From Natrialba sp. SSL1 (GTDB lineage: Archaea; Halobacteriota; Halobacteria; Halobacteriales; Natrialbaceae), in assembly GCF_001861355.1 (NCBI RefSeq), contig NZ_MASN01000037.1, positions 62,001 through 126,000 on the forward strand: DNA of 64,000 nt, in the 5' to 3' direction. The notes under the pieces are model-generated. The model saw only the letters and a program-made list of their open reading frames with translations. It did not search any database and was not told the DNA's origin. Shown piece after piece: positions 1 to 8,314 of the stretch. Both the position numbers and the translations under genes were made by a program. Position 1 is the first letter of the stretch; each line of letters starts with the position of its first letter.

Positions 1-1
1 C

Positions 2-1312
2 GCAGGTGTCGTCGATCTCGCTGCGCTGGACGAGGTTGCGCTCGAGGCCGATGACGACACCGAAAGCGACGCTGGCGACACCGACGCCCGGACAGCAGCC
101 GACGACGCCGTCACCTGGTACAGCGACAGCGATTTCGAGGAGTCCCCCACTGGATTCCTCCCCGATGGCGATCGCTTCTTTGCACTGCGCGACCGCGCGG
201 CCCAGTCCATCCCTGTCGTCTACGATATCGAAACCGGCGAGAGCCGCGAACTCGACGTTCCCGAGGGAATGACCTCCGTCGGCCGAATGGGACCGAGCGA
301 TGTCGCCATCGACGAGAATCGCCTCCTGCTTCAGCACACGAGTCCGACGAGCCGGCCGGAACTGCTCGTCTACGACCTCGCAACCGACGAGTACGAGACG
401 CTCCTCGAGGCCGAGTACGGTCCCTTCTCGCCTGAGGACTTCGCCGACGCGGAGTACCTCACAGTACAGTCCGACGGTGTTCCGGAGACGCCCGCCGAAG
501 CAGTCGAGCACGAACCAGCCGACGAACTCGAGATCGGTGCGCTGCTGTACGACTCCGGCGAGCGGCCGTCGCCGCTGCTCGTCAAAGTCCACGGCGGCCC
601 GCGCGCCCGGGACACCAAGGGATTCAACCTCTACACGCAGATGCTGGTTATGCAGGGCTTTTCCGTCCTCGAGGTCAACTACCGCGGCTCGACCGGCCGC
701 GGCCGGGAGTTCGTCGAAGAACTTCTCGAGGACTGGGGCGGTGCCGAGCAGGGTGACGTGGCGACGGCCGCCGAGCACGTCCTCGAAACGCGCGACTGGC
801 TCGACGAGGACCGCGTCGTCGTCTTCGGCGGTTCCTACGGCGGCTACTCGGCCTACTGGCAGACGGTGCAGTACCCTGACCTGTACGACGCTGGCATCGC
901 CTGGATCGGCCTCACGGACCTCGAAGAGCAGTACGAGACGACGATGCCCCACTACCGGATCGAACTCATGGAGAAGTACCTCGGCACGCCCGAGGAGAAC
1001 CCGGCCCTCTACGAGGAGCGCTCGCCGATCACGCACGCCGAGAACCTCGCCGCGCCGCTGCTCATGGTCCACGGCGTCAACGACACCCGCGTCCCCGTCT
1101 CGCAGGCCCGGCGCTATCGCGAGGCACTCGAGTCCCTCGGCTACGAGTTCGGCCCCGGCGGCGACGTCGAGTACGAGGAACTCGGGGAGGAGGGCCACGC
1201 GTCGACCGACCAGCGCCAGCAGCTACGGACGTTCGAGTTGCTCGCGGACTTCCTTCAGCGTCGGGCTGGTAACGAGCCTGCGGACGCTGCCGAGCACGCG
1301 GCAGAGGACTGA
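2..1312 (+). CDS. S9 family (prolyl oligopeptidase-like) peptidase, 5' truncated by window edge
   Basis: The frame is open from base 2, so the gene begins outside the window; an internal ATG at 269 is not a plausible start because the same frame carries protein-like sequence upstream. The visible part is the end of a beta-propeller domain followed by a complete alpha/beta-hydrolase domain. The nucleophile elbow GGSYGGY lies near bases 826-846 (Ser codon about 832), the acid is in HGVNDTRVP (about base 1080) and the His is in GEEGHAS (about base 1197). The family cleaves short peptides, in an acylaminoacyl-peptidase/DPP-like manner. It converges with the next gene, 4 bp apart. Confidence 0.9.
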   Translation, partial: AGVVDLAALDEVALEADDDTESDAGDTDARTAADDAVTWYSDSDFEESPTGFLPDGDRFFALRDRAAQSIPVVYDIETGESRELDVPEGMTSVGRMGPSDVAIDENRLLLQHTSPTSRPELLVYDLATDEYETLLEAEYGPFSPEDFADAEYLTVQSDGVPETPAEAVEHEPADELEIGALLYDSGERPSPLLVKVHGGPRARDTKGFNLYTQMLVMQGFSVLEVNYRGSTGRGREFVEELLEDWGGAEQGDVATAAEHVLETRDWLDEDRVVVFGGSYGGYSAYWQTVQYPDLYDAGIAWIGLTDLEEQYETTMPHYRIELMEKYLGTPEENPALYEERSPITHAENLAAPLLMVHGVNDTRVPVSQARRYREALESLGYEFGPGGDVEYEELGEEGHASTDQRQQLRTFELLADFLQRRAGNEPADAAEHAAED

Positions 1313-1316
1313 GGCG

Positions 1317-2252
1317 CTAGCCGCTCGCCAGGGCCGCCTCGAGGCGCGATTCGATCTCGTCGAGTTCGTTTCGCAGTGCCTCTCCTTCCTCGCCCTCCAG
1401 CGCGTCGATCCGCTCGACGAGTCCCTGCAGCCGCGAGTACTTCTCGTCTTCGTCGACGCTCGTCTTCTGGACGTAGACGCTCTCGCCCGTCTCGTACACC
1501 TCAGATTCCGAGAGGTCCGTCACCGAGATGACGAGATCCAGTTTCTCCGGGTCGACGCCGAGGACCCACTCGCGGGGCACGTCGTGCTCGTCGAGCGCCT
1601 CGAAAATCGCCTCCTCGTCCATCGGTCGCCGCCGTTCGCGAACCGTCCGCCGAACGGTGCCGTACCGGCCGTGTAGCTCCTGGTCCGGGCCGAGACGGTC
1701 GAGTAGCGCGTTCCGCGCCGACTGACGAAGCCGGTCCGCGCCGTGCTGGACGTCCGAGGCGAGGACGTAGAGGTCTGTGAGGGCATCCGTCTCGAGTACC
1801 CCTGGTTCGTTCGCGTTCTCGAGTCCGTCGAGCAATGCGGCGAGCAACAGTCCGTCGTCGTGGACGCGTTCGGGCTGGGTGCGCGCCTCGGCTGCGGAGA
1901 CGAGGTAGGGACTCTCACCGGCCACGGCCTCGTCATCGCGACGGATGGTGTCGTCCGTGACTGTGTACGTTCCCGAGAGCGTCAGTAGCACTGCGTAGGG
2001 CTCGACGCCCGGCTGCAGAGTTTCGATAGCGAGTCCGTTCTGATCGCCGTCCGCCAGTTGCGCTGTGAGTACGTCGAACTGCTCGCGCCAGAGGGTGTGC
2101 GTCTCCCCGCTGTCCCCGAACCGGACGACGATCCGATCGTCCGCGGACCGTACGATATCGAATCGCCGTTCGGAGACCGGCGTCTCGAGGACGGCCCCGG
2201 ACTCGAGTTCGGTACACGCTGTACGGAGGTCGCTCCAGCGGTCGTCGTTCAT
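1317..2252 (-). CDS. Conserved haloarchaeal protein of unknown function
   Basis: Encodes 311 aa from the ATG at 2252; the frame stays open upstream, but that part (to 2387) is basic and Cys/Arg-rich, unlike the acidic body, so I chose the inner start. The protein is acidic and soluble, without signal peptide or membrane segment. The last 60 residues (after DEDEKYSRLQGLVERIDAL) look like a charged coiled coil. I do not recognise a catalytic motif. It faces the S9 peptidase convergently. Confidence 0.75.
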   Translation of the reverse strand: MNDDRWSDLRTACTELESGAVLETPVSERRFDIVRSADDRIVVRFGDSGETHTLWREQFDVLTAQLADGDQNGLAIETLQPGVEPYAVLLTLSGTYTVTDDTIRRDDEAVAGESPYLVSAAEARTQPERVHDDGLLLAALLDGLENANEPGVLETDALTDLYVLASDVQHGADRLRQSARNALLDRLGPDQELHGRYGTVRRTVRERRRPMDEEAIFEALDEHDVPREWVLGVDPEKLDLVISVTDLSESEVYETGESVYVQKTSVDEDEKYSRLQGLVERIDALEGEEGEALRNELDEIESRLEAALASG

Positions 2253-2411
2253 GCCGGCCACTCCACCTGCGGCGGGCAAAAAGCGGCGGCAAGCAGGTGC
2301 GCGGATCGTCTCACTGTTTGCCACTGTTGCCTGCCGTTCCTCGCCGCTATTTTCTCCAAAATTATATTGTGAAATCAACAAATTCATACTCGCGGTGACA
2401 GACTACCGCGT

Positions 2412-2810
2412 ATGGAACGGCGAGCCCTCCTCACGTCGCTCTGTTTCCCACTGTTCGCTTCTGTCTCCGGCTGTCTGGCACGAGAGCAGTCCCCACGCCT
2501 GTCTCGGTTGGCCGTCGCCAACTTCACTGCCGAACCGGTCCGCGTCGAAGTGCGCCTCACAGACGGCAGCGAAACCGCGTACGAAGACACCGCCAGTCTC
2601 GACGCAAACACCGACGACAGGATCGTTCCATCGACGGTGATTGAGGACGACCTTCCCGAGGATCACGGCGCGTCCGTACTCGAGTACGGCCTGGCTGGAT
2701 CGCCACTCGAGACGCTGGAGCTGTCGGACCACGTCGAGTCCGATTGCGGGAAAGTCAATCTCAACGTTCGGGAGGAGACGGTCGAGGCGTTCGTCTCTTC
2801 GGGGTGTTGA
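2412..2810 (+). CDS. Small secreted lipoprotein, function unknown
   Basis: 132 aa. The N-terminus has an Arg pair, a short hydrophobic run and a lipobox-like SVSGC ending at residue 21, followed by an acidic mature domain, the pattern of haloarchaeal lipoproteins anchored on the outer membrane face. The mature part (LAVANFTAEPVRVEVRL) reads as a beta-rich Ig-like or cupredoxin-like small domain. A Cys at the end (SDCGKVN and SSGC) could form a disulfide. An AT-rich stretch at 2350-2395 upstream is a likely promoter region. Confidence 0.75.
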   Translation: MERRALLTSLCFPLFASVSGCLAREQSPRLSRLAVANFTAEPVRVEVRLTDGSETAYEDTASLDANTDDRIVPSTVIEDDLPEDHGASVLEYGLAGSPLETLELSDHVESDCGKVNLNVREETVEAFVSSGC

Positions 2811-2887
2811 TCGCTCGGCACTCGAGGTGACTGTGTGATGAGTGACGGCGTTGTGCAACCGTCGTTCGGGACACAGGAGAGCCGACG

Positions 2888-3262
2888 TTACGAGTCACTC
2901 GGATACGCGATCGTCGAGAGCAGCGCGTTCTCGGCCTGTCGTGAATCCAGCCGGGTGTGCTGGCAGACGACCGGCACGTCGGATTCGATCACGCTGGCGA
3001 ACGGCGTTCCCGTCGGGATTTCCTCTGGCTCTTCGAACTCATTGAACCGCAGGTGCTTGGTCCGTTCGGCGGGAATAGTCTTCTCGAACGGTCCCACTGG
3101 TCCGCGGTCAGTGAAGTAGACCGTGATTTCGATGCTGGCGTCCTCATCACTCGTATTCAAAATGCAGACGGATTCGTGACTCAGCATCTCGGGTTCGGGA
3201 CCGTTGCTCCCTTCAGGGATGTACCCCTCGGGAATCGTCCAGGTCGTCTTCCCTGTGGCCAT
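2888..3262 (-). CDS. Sensory rhodopsin transducer-like protein (ASRT family)
   Basis: 124 aa and nearly collinear with the Anabaena sensory rhodopsin transducer family (PF07100): WTIPEGYIP near the start, SHESVCILNTSDEDA in the middle, then ITVYFTDR and VVCQHTRLDSRQAENALLST near the end. In Anabaena this soluble beta-sandwich tetramer binds the cytoplasmic face of sensory rhodopsin; relatives without rhodopsin are thought to bind small ligands or DNA. There is no rhodopsin gene in this window, so its partner is unknown. The gene is divergent from the aldehyde ferredoxin oxidoreductase gene. Confidence 0.88.
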   Translation of the reverse strand: MATGKTTWTIPEGYIPEGSNGPEPEMLSHESVCILNTSDEDASIEITVYFTDRGPVGPFEKTIPAERTKHLRFNEFEEPEEIPTGTPFASVIESDVPVVCQHTRLDSRQAENALLSTIAYPSDS

Positions 3263-3439
3263 CGTGTCTTCTTCTGTGCCACGAATCGGCCTGAAACGAG
3301 GGCCTGTATGGGCAGGTGTGTCCTCTCAATGGGGCCAAACGAGAGAGTGGACTCGAATTGGACTCGGTCTGTACTCGAGTACCCAGACGAACTGACTCGG
3401 TGGCCTACAGCTAAGGCCCCGGCCGAACAACTGTGGGCT

Positions 3440-5134
3440 ATGCTTCACGCGAAAGGGCCCCTGCTGACCGTCGACGTCGGTGAGCGAACGGCCACCGAGG
3501 CCGAAATCGACGACCTGCTCGCCGAAACAGTCGGCGGGCGGGCGACCGCGACCGCACTGGCACACGAGCGAATTCCGTTCGACGCGGAGCCGTTCGGACC
3601 CGAGAACCGCGCCTACCTCTCGACGGGGCCGCTCCAGCAGTCCCAGATGTCCTTTACGGGCCGGATGAACATGACCGGCCTCTCGCCGCTGACGGAGGGG
3701 CTCGTCTCGACGAACGCCGGCGGCTATCTCTCGCGCAACTTCGTCGAAGCCGGTATCAGCGTTTTCGAGGTCATCGGTGAGAGCGACGAGCTGCTCGCAA
3801 TCCACGTCACCGATAGCGGTGTCGAGTTCGAAGAAGTACCCGAACTCGAGGGCGCGACGGTTCCGGAGACCTCTGACTACATGGCCGCCCACCACGACCT
3901 CGGTCCCGAACACTGCATCGCCATCGGCCCGGCGGGCGAGAACCTCGTCCGCTTCGCGTCGGTGATGACGTTCGACTCGCGGGCGTTCGGCCGCGGCGGT
4001 CTCGGCGCGGTTCTCGGCTCGAAGAACGTCAAGTGCGTCACCTTCGAGGGTGACGCCGACGCAGCACCCGAGGTCGACGTCGAGATTCCGAACCCACCGG
4101 AGATGGACATCCACCGCGAGGCGGCCACCTCGGACGACCGGATGCGCCGCCAGGGGACCACCGGCGGGACGGAGTTCATCAACGACAACTTCTCGCTGCC
4201 GACGCGGTACTTCGAGGGGTACGAGTTCGAGGACGCGGACCAGATCGGCGGTAATGCCGTCGAGGAGAAGAAGTACAAGAAGGGAGCCTGTTCGGCCTGC
4301 GCCTACGCCTGCAAACTGCCGACGCGGGACGAAGAGCGCGGCGTCGAGACGGAGGGCCCGGAGTTCGAGACCGTCTACGCCTTCGGCTCGATGCACGGCG
4401 TCGGCGACATCGTCGACGTGATGCAGGCGAACGAACTCTGTGACAACTACGGGATGGACACCATCTCCGCGGGCGTCACCGTCGCGGCCTACCTCGCGAG
4501 CGAAGACGAGTTCGGGAACGCGGAACTCGCCCAGGAGATCACCGAGAAGATCGCCCGCCGCGAGGGCGTCGGCGATACGCTCGCGGAGGGGGTCGCCCGC
4601 TGTCACGACGACCTCGGCGTCGAGAACCTCACCGTGAAGGGCATGGAGTTCGCCGCCCACGACGGCCGCGTCCTCCACGGACAGGGCCTGTCCTACGCCG
4701 TCGCGAACCGCGGCGCGGACCACATGTACGCCGGCATGTTGAGTCTCGAGTACGCCGGGGAACTTGACCCGGAGGGAACCCTCGGCAAGGCCGACGTGCT
4801 GGTCGACCAGGAGAATCACAACGCCTTCCGCGACACGGGCATCGTTTGCGCCTTCGGCGGCGATTACGTCACCGAGGAGCGTCTGGAGACGCTGTTCGAC
4901 GCCGACTACGAAGACATCCTCGAGGTCGGCAAGCGGACGATCGAACGCGAGCGCCACTTCAACAACCAGCGCGGCCTCGACCGCGCAGACGACGTGCTCC
5001 CCTACGAGATTCCGGATCTCGAGGACGCGGTCGCGGAGTACTACGATGCTCGCGGCTGGAACGACGACGGGACGGTGCCGGAGACGACGGACGCAGTCGC
5101 CTCAAGCGAGACGGCGGTTCCCTCGGACGACTGA
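3440..5134 (+). CDS. Aldehyde:ferredoxin oxidoreductase family protein (tungsten/molybdopterin enzyme)
   Basis: 564 aa from the ATG at 3440 (MLHAKGPLLTVDVGE), where family homology begins; an ATG at 3329 would add a non-conserved tail. The N-terminal domain that binds the bis-pterin cofactor has the hallmark GRGGLGAVLGSKN. The Fe4S4 ligands are in GACSACAYACKLPT (C-x2-C-x3-C), with a further Cys in GIVCAFGG toward the C-terminus. The family oxidises aldehydes to carboxylates with ferredoxin; the substrate cannot be told from the sequence. It converges with an MFS transporter, behind which sits a MoaD/SAMP-type gene. Confidence 0.9.
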   Translation: MLHAKGPLLTVDVGERTATEAEIDDLLAETVGGRATATALAHERIPFDAEPFGPENRAYLSTGPLQQSQMSFTGRMNMTGLSPLTEGLVSTNAGGYLSRNFVEAGISVFEVIGESDELLAIHVTDSGVEFEEVPELEGATVPETSDYMAAHHDLGPEHCIAIGPAGENLVRFASVMTFDSRAFGRGGLGAVLGSKNVKCVTFEGDADAAPEVDVEIPNPPEMDIHREAATSDDRMRRQGTTGGTEFINDNFSLPTRYFEGYEFEDADQIGGNAVEEKKYKKGACSACAYACKLPTRDEERGVETEGPEFETVYAFGSMHGVGDIVDVMQANELCDNYGMDTISAGVTVAAYLASEDEFGNAELAQEITEKIARREGVGDTLAEGVARCHDDLGVENLTVKGMEFAAHDGRVLHGQGLSYAVANRGADHMYAGMLSLEYAGELDPEGTLGKADVLVDQENHNAFRDTGIVCAFGGDYVTEERLETLFDADYEDILEVGKRTIERERHFNNQRGLDRADDVLPYEIPDLEDAVAEYYDARGWNDDGTVPETTDAVASSETAVPSDD

Positions 5135-5167
5135 GCTGGCTGGATACGCGCTTCTCGGTTTCTTCGA

Positions 5168-6478
5168 TTAGGCCAATACGAGTAGCGAGATCGCAATCAC
5201 AAGTGCGACTGCCGGGAAAATCGCGAGAATCGCGAACAGGACGCCCATCCCGCCGTAGGTGAGCGCAATGCCGGCGATCGAGGCCCCCGCAGCACCGATT
5301 CCGAAGACGCCGAGGTAGGTGTAGCCGAACGAGAGACCGTGCACATCCGCCGCGACGTACTTGCCGATCAGCGCCTGGTGAATCGGCGCTTCCATGTAGA
5401 CGAAAAAGCCGAGCGCAGCACAAACCGCAAGCGTCGCCGCCAGACCGGCGGAGGCCCCGATCGGGAACAGTATCGAGACGACGACCAGCGCGGCGAGCGC
5501 GACGATGATCGCCCGCTCGGGCGAGCGGATATCGCTCAGTTTGCCGCCCGTGTACTGGCCGACCGCACCGATTAACAGTAAGCCGGCGTAGGCGTACTGG
5601 CTCGGATTGACCGTCTCGCCGGCGATCTCGACCGGTTCGAACACCGCCAGTCCGGCGAGCACGTCCGGTAGGAAGGTGAAGACGCCCCGGTAGTAAGTCC
5701 CCGCGAGCATCGCGATGGCGAACACGAGGACGAAGCTTCCGGTAAACAGCAGTCTGGACTGTGCTGCGAACGCGGCGACGTGCTCTCGCAGCGACTGTTT
5801 TGGCGGTGCCGACGGTGTGTCGACAGCGGGTTGGTGGTCTGGATTCATACCGGACCCAGTGCCCGAGCCGTCGGCCGCTGGTTGCGTGACAGTTCCTGTG
5901 CCGGCAGCTGTCTCAGCCATCGCCGCCCTCTCGTCGAACTCGAGTCGGGTCGCTGCGGCGACGCCCACGAGCGCGGGCACGACGAACAGCGCGGCGACGA
6001 CACGCCAGTCGAGGACAGTCAGCATGATGGCCGCGACGAGCGGGCCGAGCGCGGTGCCGACGTTGCCGGCGACGCCGTGGTAGGCCAACACGGTTCCCTG
6101 CATGTCTGCACCGCGGGTGATCAGCGAGAGGCCAGCCGGGTGGTACAGGCTGGCTGCGGCCCCCCAGATGACGAGTGCTGCGGCGAGCAGCCAGACGTTC
6201 GCGGCGAGGCTAATGAGTGCGAAGCCGCCGCCCATGCCGAGCATCGAGACGACAACGAGACGCGTCGAGCCGTACCGATCTGCGAGGATACCACTGGGGA
6301 GCGCGCCGACACCGATGAGGGCGTAGCCGACTGCGACGACCGTTCCGAGAACCGCAGGCGACACGTCGAACGCGTCGAGCCAGAGCACGACGAACAGCGG
6401 AATCGTCAGCTCGTAGATGTGGAACGTCGCGTGGCCGAGCATCGTGAACTCGGCGATGTCGCGGTCGTTCCCCTCCAT
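5168..6478 (-). CDS. MFS transporter
   Basis: 436 aa with about 12 hydrophobic segments. The loop between helices 2 and 3 has PSGILADRYGSTR, matching the MFS G-x3-D-R/K-x-G motif. A hydrophilic, Gly/Asp/Ser-rich central loop (about residues 180-230) divides two six-helix halves. The start codon is 8 nt from the stop of the upstream SAMP-like gene, so the two are likely cotranscribed. Substrate unknown; proximity to a tungstoenzyme gene is suggestive only. Confidence 0.88.
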   Translation of the reverse strand: MEGNDRDIAEFTMLGHATFHIYELTIPLFVVLWLDAFDVSPAVLGTVVAVGYALIGVGALPSGILADRYGSTRLVVVSMLGMGGGFALISLAANVWLLAAALVIWGAAASLYHPAGLSLITRGADMQGTVLAYHGVAGNVGTALGPLVAAIMLTVLDWRVVAALFVVPALVGVAAATRLEFDERAAMAETAAGTGTVTQPAADGSGTGSGMNPDHQPAVDTPSAPPKQSLREHVAAFAAQSRLLFTGSFVLVFAIAMLAGTYYRGVFTFLPDVLAGLAVFEPVEIAGETVNPSQYAYAGLLLIGAVGQYTGGKLSDIRSPERAIIVALAALVVVSILFPIGASAGLAATLAVCAALGFFVYMEAPIHQALIGKYVAADVHGLSFGYTYLGVFGIGAAGASIAGIALTYGGMGVLFAILAIFPAVALVIAISLLVLA

Positions 6479-6486
6479 CGTGTCGT

Positions 6487-6768
6487 TCAGCCCCCGTAGA
6501 CTGACGGAACGAGGCGGATCACGGCGTCCTCGCGGAGTTCAGTTACCAGTCCGTCGATATGAGTCACGTTTTTCTTATCCATCGTGACAACCGTATCGCC
6601 GGCCAGCGTCGCCGCGTCCTCGTCGACCAGATCCCCCGACAGCGCGGGGTACTCGTCCTCGAACGCCCGGAGCAGGTCGCCGACCGTCTCGGCGTCGGTC
6701 TCGTACTGAATCGTCTTCTCGCCGACGGCGTCCCGAAATGGGCCAAAGAACACGCACTCGAGTTGCAC
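6487..6768 (-). CDS. Ubiquitin-like small modifier / MoaD family protein (SAMP-type)
   Basis: 93 aa beginning at GTG (6766-6768). It has a beta-grasp pattern (LECVFFGPFRDAVGEKTI, VGDLLRAFEDEYP, VIRLVPSVYGG) and ends in the diglycine that is adenylated and either thiocarboxylated (sulfur carrier for molybdopterin) or conjugated to lysines (sampylation). Haloarchaeal SAMPs share this length and tail. The gene lies 8 nt upstream of the MFS gene and close to an AOR-family enzyme that needs pterin cofactor, so a cofactor-sulfuration role is as likely as protein modification. Confidence 0.87.
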   Translation of the reverse strand: MQLECVFFGPFRDAVGEKTIQYETDAETVGDLLRAFEDEYPALSGDLVDEDAATLAGDTVVTMDKKNVTHIDGLVTELREDAVIRLVPSVYGG

Positions 6769-6874
6769 GATGTGCGAGTGTTTCTCGTGCGGTCTCTTGT
6801 AGGCGACGGTCGCGGTGATTGTGGTTGTGATCGACGGTATCGAAAAACGAACGAGACGGCGACGAGGGCGGCCG

Positions 6875-7393
6875 CTACGACGACGGCGACAACCGATCCC
6901 ACAGCGCCTTCAACTCAGAGGCAGACTGCATCGTGTTGAGTTCCCGGTACGCCGACTTCTCCTCGTCGTAATTCGACTCCAGGGGCGCGATGACGTCGTC
7001 GGGGTACTCGAGTCGCTCGCCCATCGTCGAGAGTCCCTCGTAGGCAGTCATCTCGATGCGTTCGGTCATCAGCCCGGCGTTCAGGTAGACCATGTTCAGC
7101 AGGTCGTCGTCTTCGATCCTGTCTTCGAGGCTGTGCCGTTCCTGCTCGAGTGCGTCGAGAACCGGGTCGTCTGCCGGCTCCGCCGGTCGATCGAGCCCCG
7201 CGAAGACGTCCTCGATCCGCTCGACCTGCGTCCGGGTTTCGTTGCGGTGAGTCGCGAAGCTGTCGCTCAGTCGATCGTTCGTCGCGTTGATCGCCATCTC
7301 ATCGAGTGTGCCGACGAGTTCCTGTTCGACGTAGTACTGCTGGGCGAGTTTGTGGATGAACAGGGTCTCGAGGTCGGTGATCTTTGTCGCCAT
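6875..7393 (-). CDS. Ferritin-like YciF/DUF892-type protein
   Basis: 172 aa from the ATG at 7393 (MATKITDLETLFIHKLAQQYY); another ATG lies at 7399 and the frame is open to 7483. The protein is almost entirely alpha-helical with repeated Glu/His spacing (YYVEQELV, THRNETRTQVERIEDVF, QERHSLEDRIED, ERIEMTAYEGL), the four-helix-bundle signature of the DUF892 ferritin-like family, linked in bacteria to osmotic and oxidative stress. Metal binding is inferred from the family. Confidence 0.8.
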   Translation of the reverse strand: MATKITDLETLFIHKLAQQYYVEQELVGTLDEMAINATNDRLSDSFATHRNETRTQVERIEDVFAGLDRPAEPADDPVLDALEQERHSLEDRIEDDDLLNMVYLNAGLMTERIEMTAYEGLSTMGERLEYPDDVIAPLESNYDEEKSAYRELNTMQSASELKALWDRLSPSS

Positions 7394-7504
7394 ACGCATG
7401 CACGCGTCAGGCAGGTCGATAGTCGTCTCGCACGAACGTGCAGGCAGCAGTTCCCGGCGGTTGTTGCGATAATTCGAATCCAATTCAGAACTGTATCGCG
7501 ACCC

Positions 7505-8083
7505 TCACTCCGAGCGGAGATCCGGCACGTCCGCGGGCGTATCGAAGTCGTGGAAGTGTTCACCTTTCTCCTTGCTTAGAATGTTGAGCGCGGCCGATGC
7601 GCCGTCCCCAGCCGCGATGACGGCCTGCCACTCCTCCGCGCGGACCATCGCACCGGTTGCGTAGAGGTTCTCGACGCTCGTCTCCATATCGATATCGACA
7701 TCGATGGCCCCCTCGTCGTCGAACGCGATATCCAGTTCCGCGTCCTCGGCGAGCGACCGATCCGCACCCGTCGCGAGGACGACGTACGTCGCCTCGTAGG
7801 ACTCGTCCTCCGTCTCGACACGGAAGCCGTCGTCCGCCGACTCGACCGCCGTGACCGGCTCGCCGAGGTGGATGTCTGCACCGCGATCCTCGACCTGTCC
7901 GCGGGCGATTTTCATGTACTCGTCGCCGCCGAGGCTGCGGACGCCGAGATAGTTGAACAGGTGGGCCTTGTGCATCCACGTCTTGTCAGTGTCGAAGACA
8001 GCGGTCTCGAGACCGTTCTTCGCCGTAAACAGTGCTGCACTCAGGCCGGCGGGGCCGCCGCCGACAATGATCACATCAGTCAT
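7505..8083 (-). CDS. Thioredoxin reductase-like FAD/NAD(P)-binding protein
   Basis: 192 aa. A dinucleotide-binding GGGPAGLSAALFTA starts at residue 8, and a second FAD contact, YATGAMVRAEEWQAVIAAGDG, sits near the C-terminus. It is much shorter than thioredoxin reductase (about 300 aa): it lacks the inserted NADPH domain and the CxxC redox pair, which is typical of small haloarchaeal TrxB-like flavoproteins. The redox partner is unknown. Confidence 0.82.
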   Translation of the reverse strand: MTDVIIVGGGPAGLSAALFTAKNGLETAVFDTDKTWMHKAHLFNYLGVRSLGGDEYMKIARGQVEDRGADIHLGEPVTAVESADDGFRVETEDESYEATYVVLATGADRSLAEDAELDIAFDDEGAIDVDIDMETSVENLYATGAMVRAEEWQAVIAAGDGASAALNILSKEKGEHFHDFDTPADVPDLRSE

Positions 8084-8314
8084 ACGCTACTCCGACCACG
8101 GAGCAGCCGATAAACGATTTTGTCGTCAGCAGAGACGGTGTTCGGCGAGTGACTGTGCGTAACGCCGACACTCGGCTCGCAGGCGTACTACTCGAGTCCC
8201 CGTCGACGTGTCCACCACGGCCGGCACTCGAGTTCGACCGCTGTCGAGTTCATTACATCGAGAGCGGTGCCCACCTCTCCTACGGAATGGCGACGGGGAC
8301 GGCGTGAACCCGCC

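Noticed and set aside
3326-4957. Long minus-strand frame opposite the aldehyde ferredoxin oxidoreductase
   Set aside because: AOR motifs and Fe-S Cys are on the plus strand; the antisense is Val/Leu/Arg shadow sequence.
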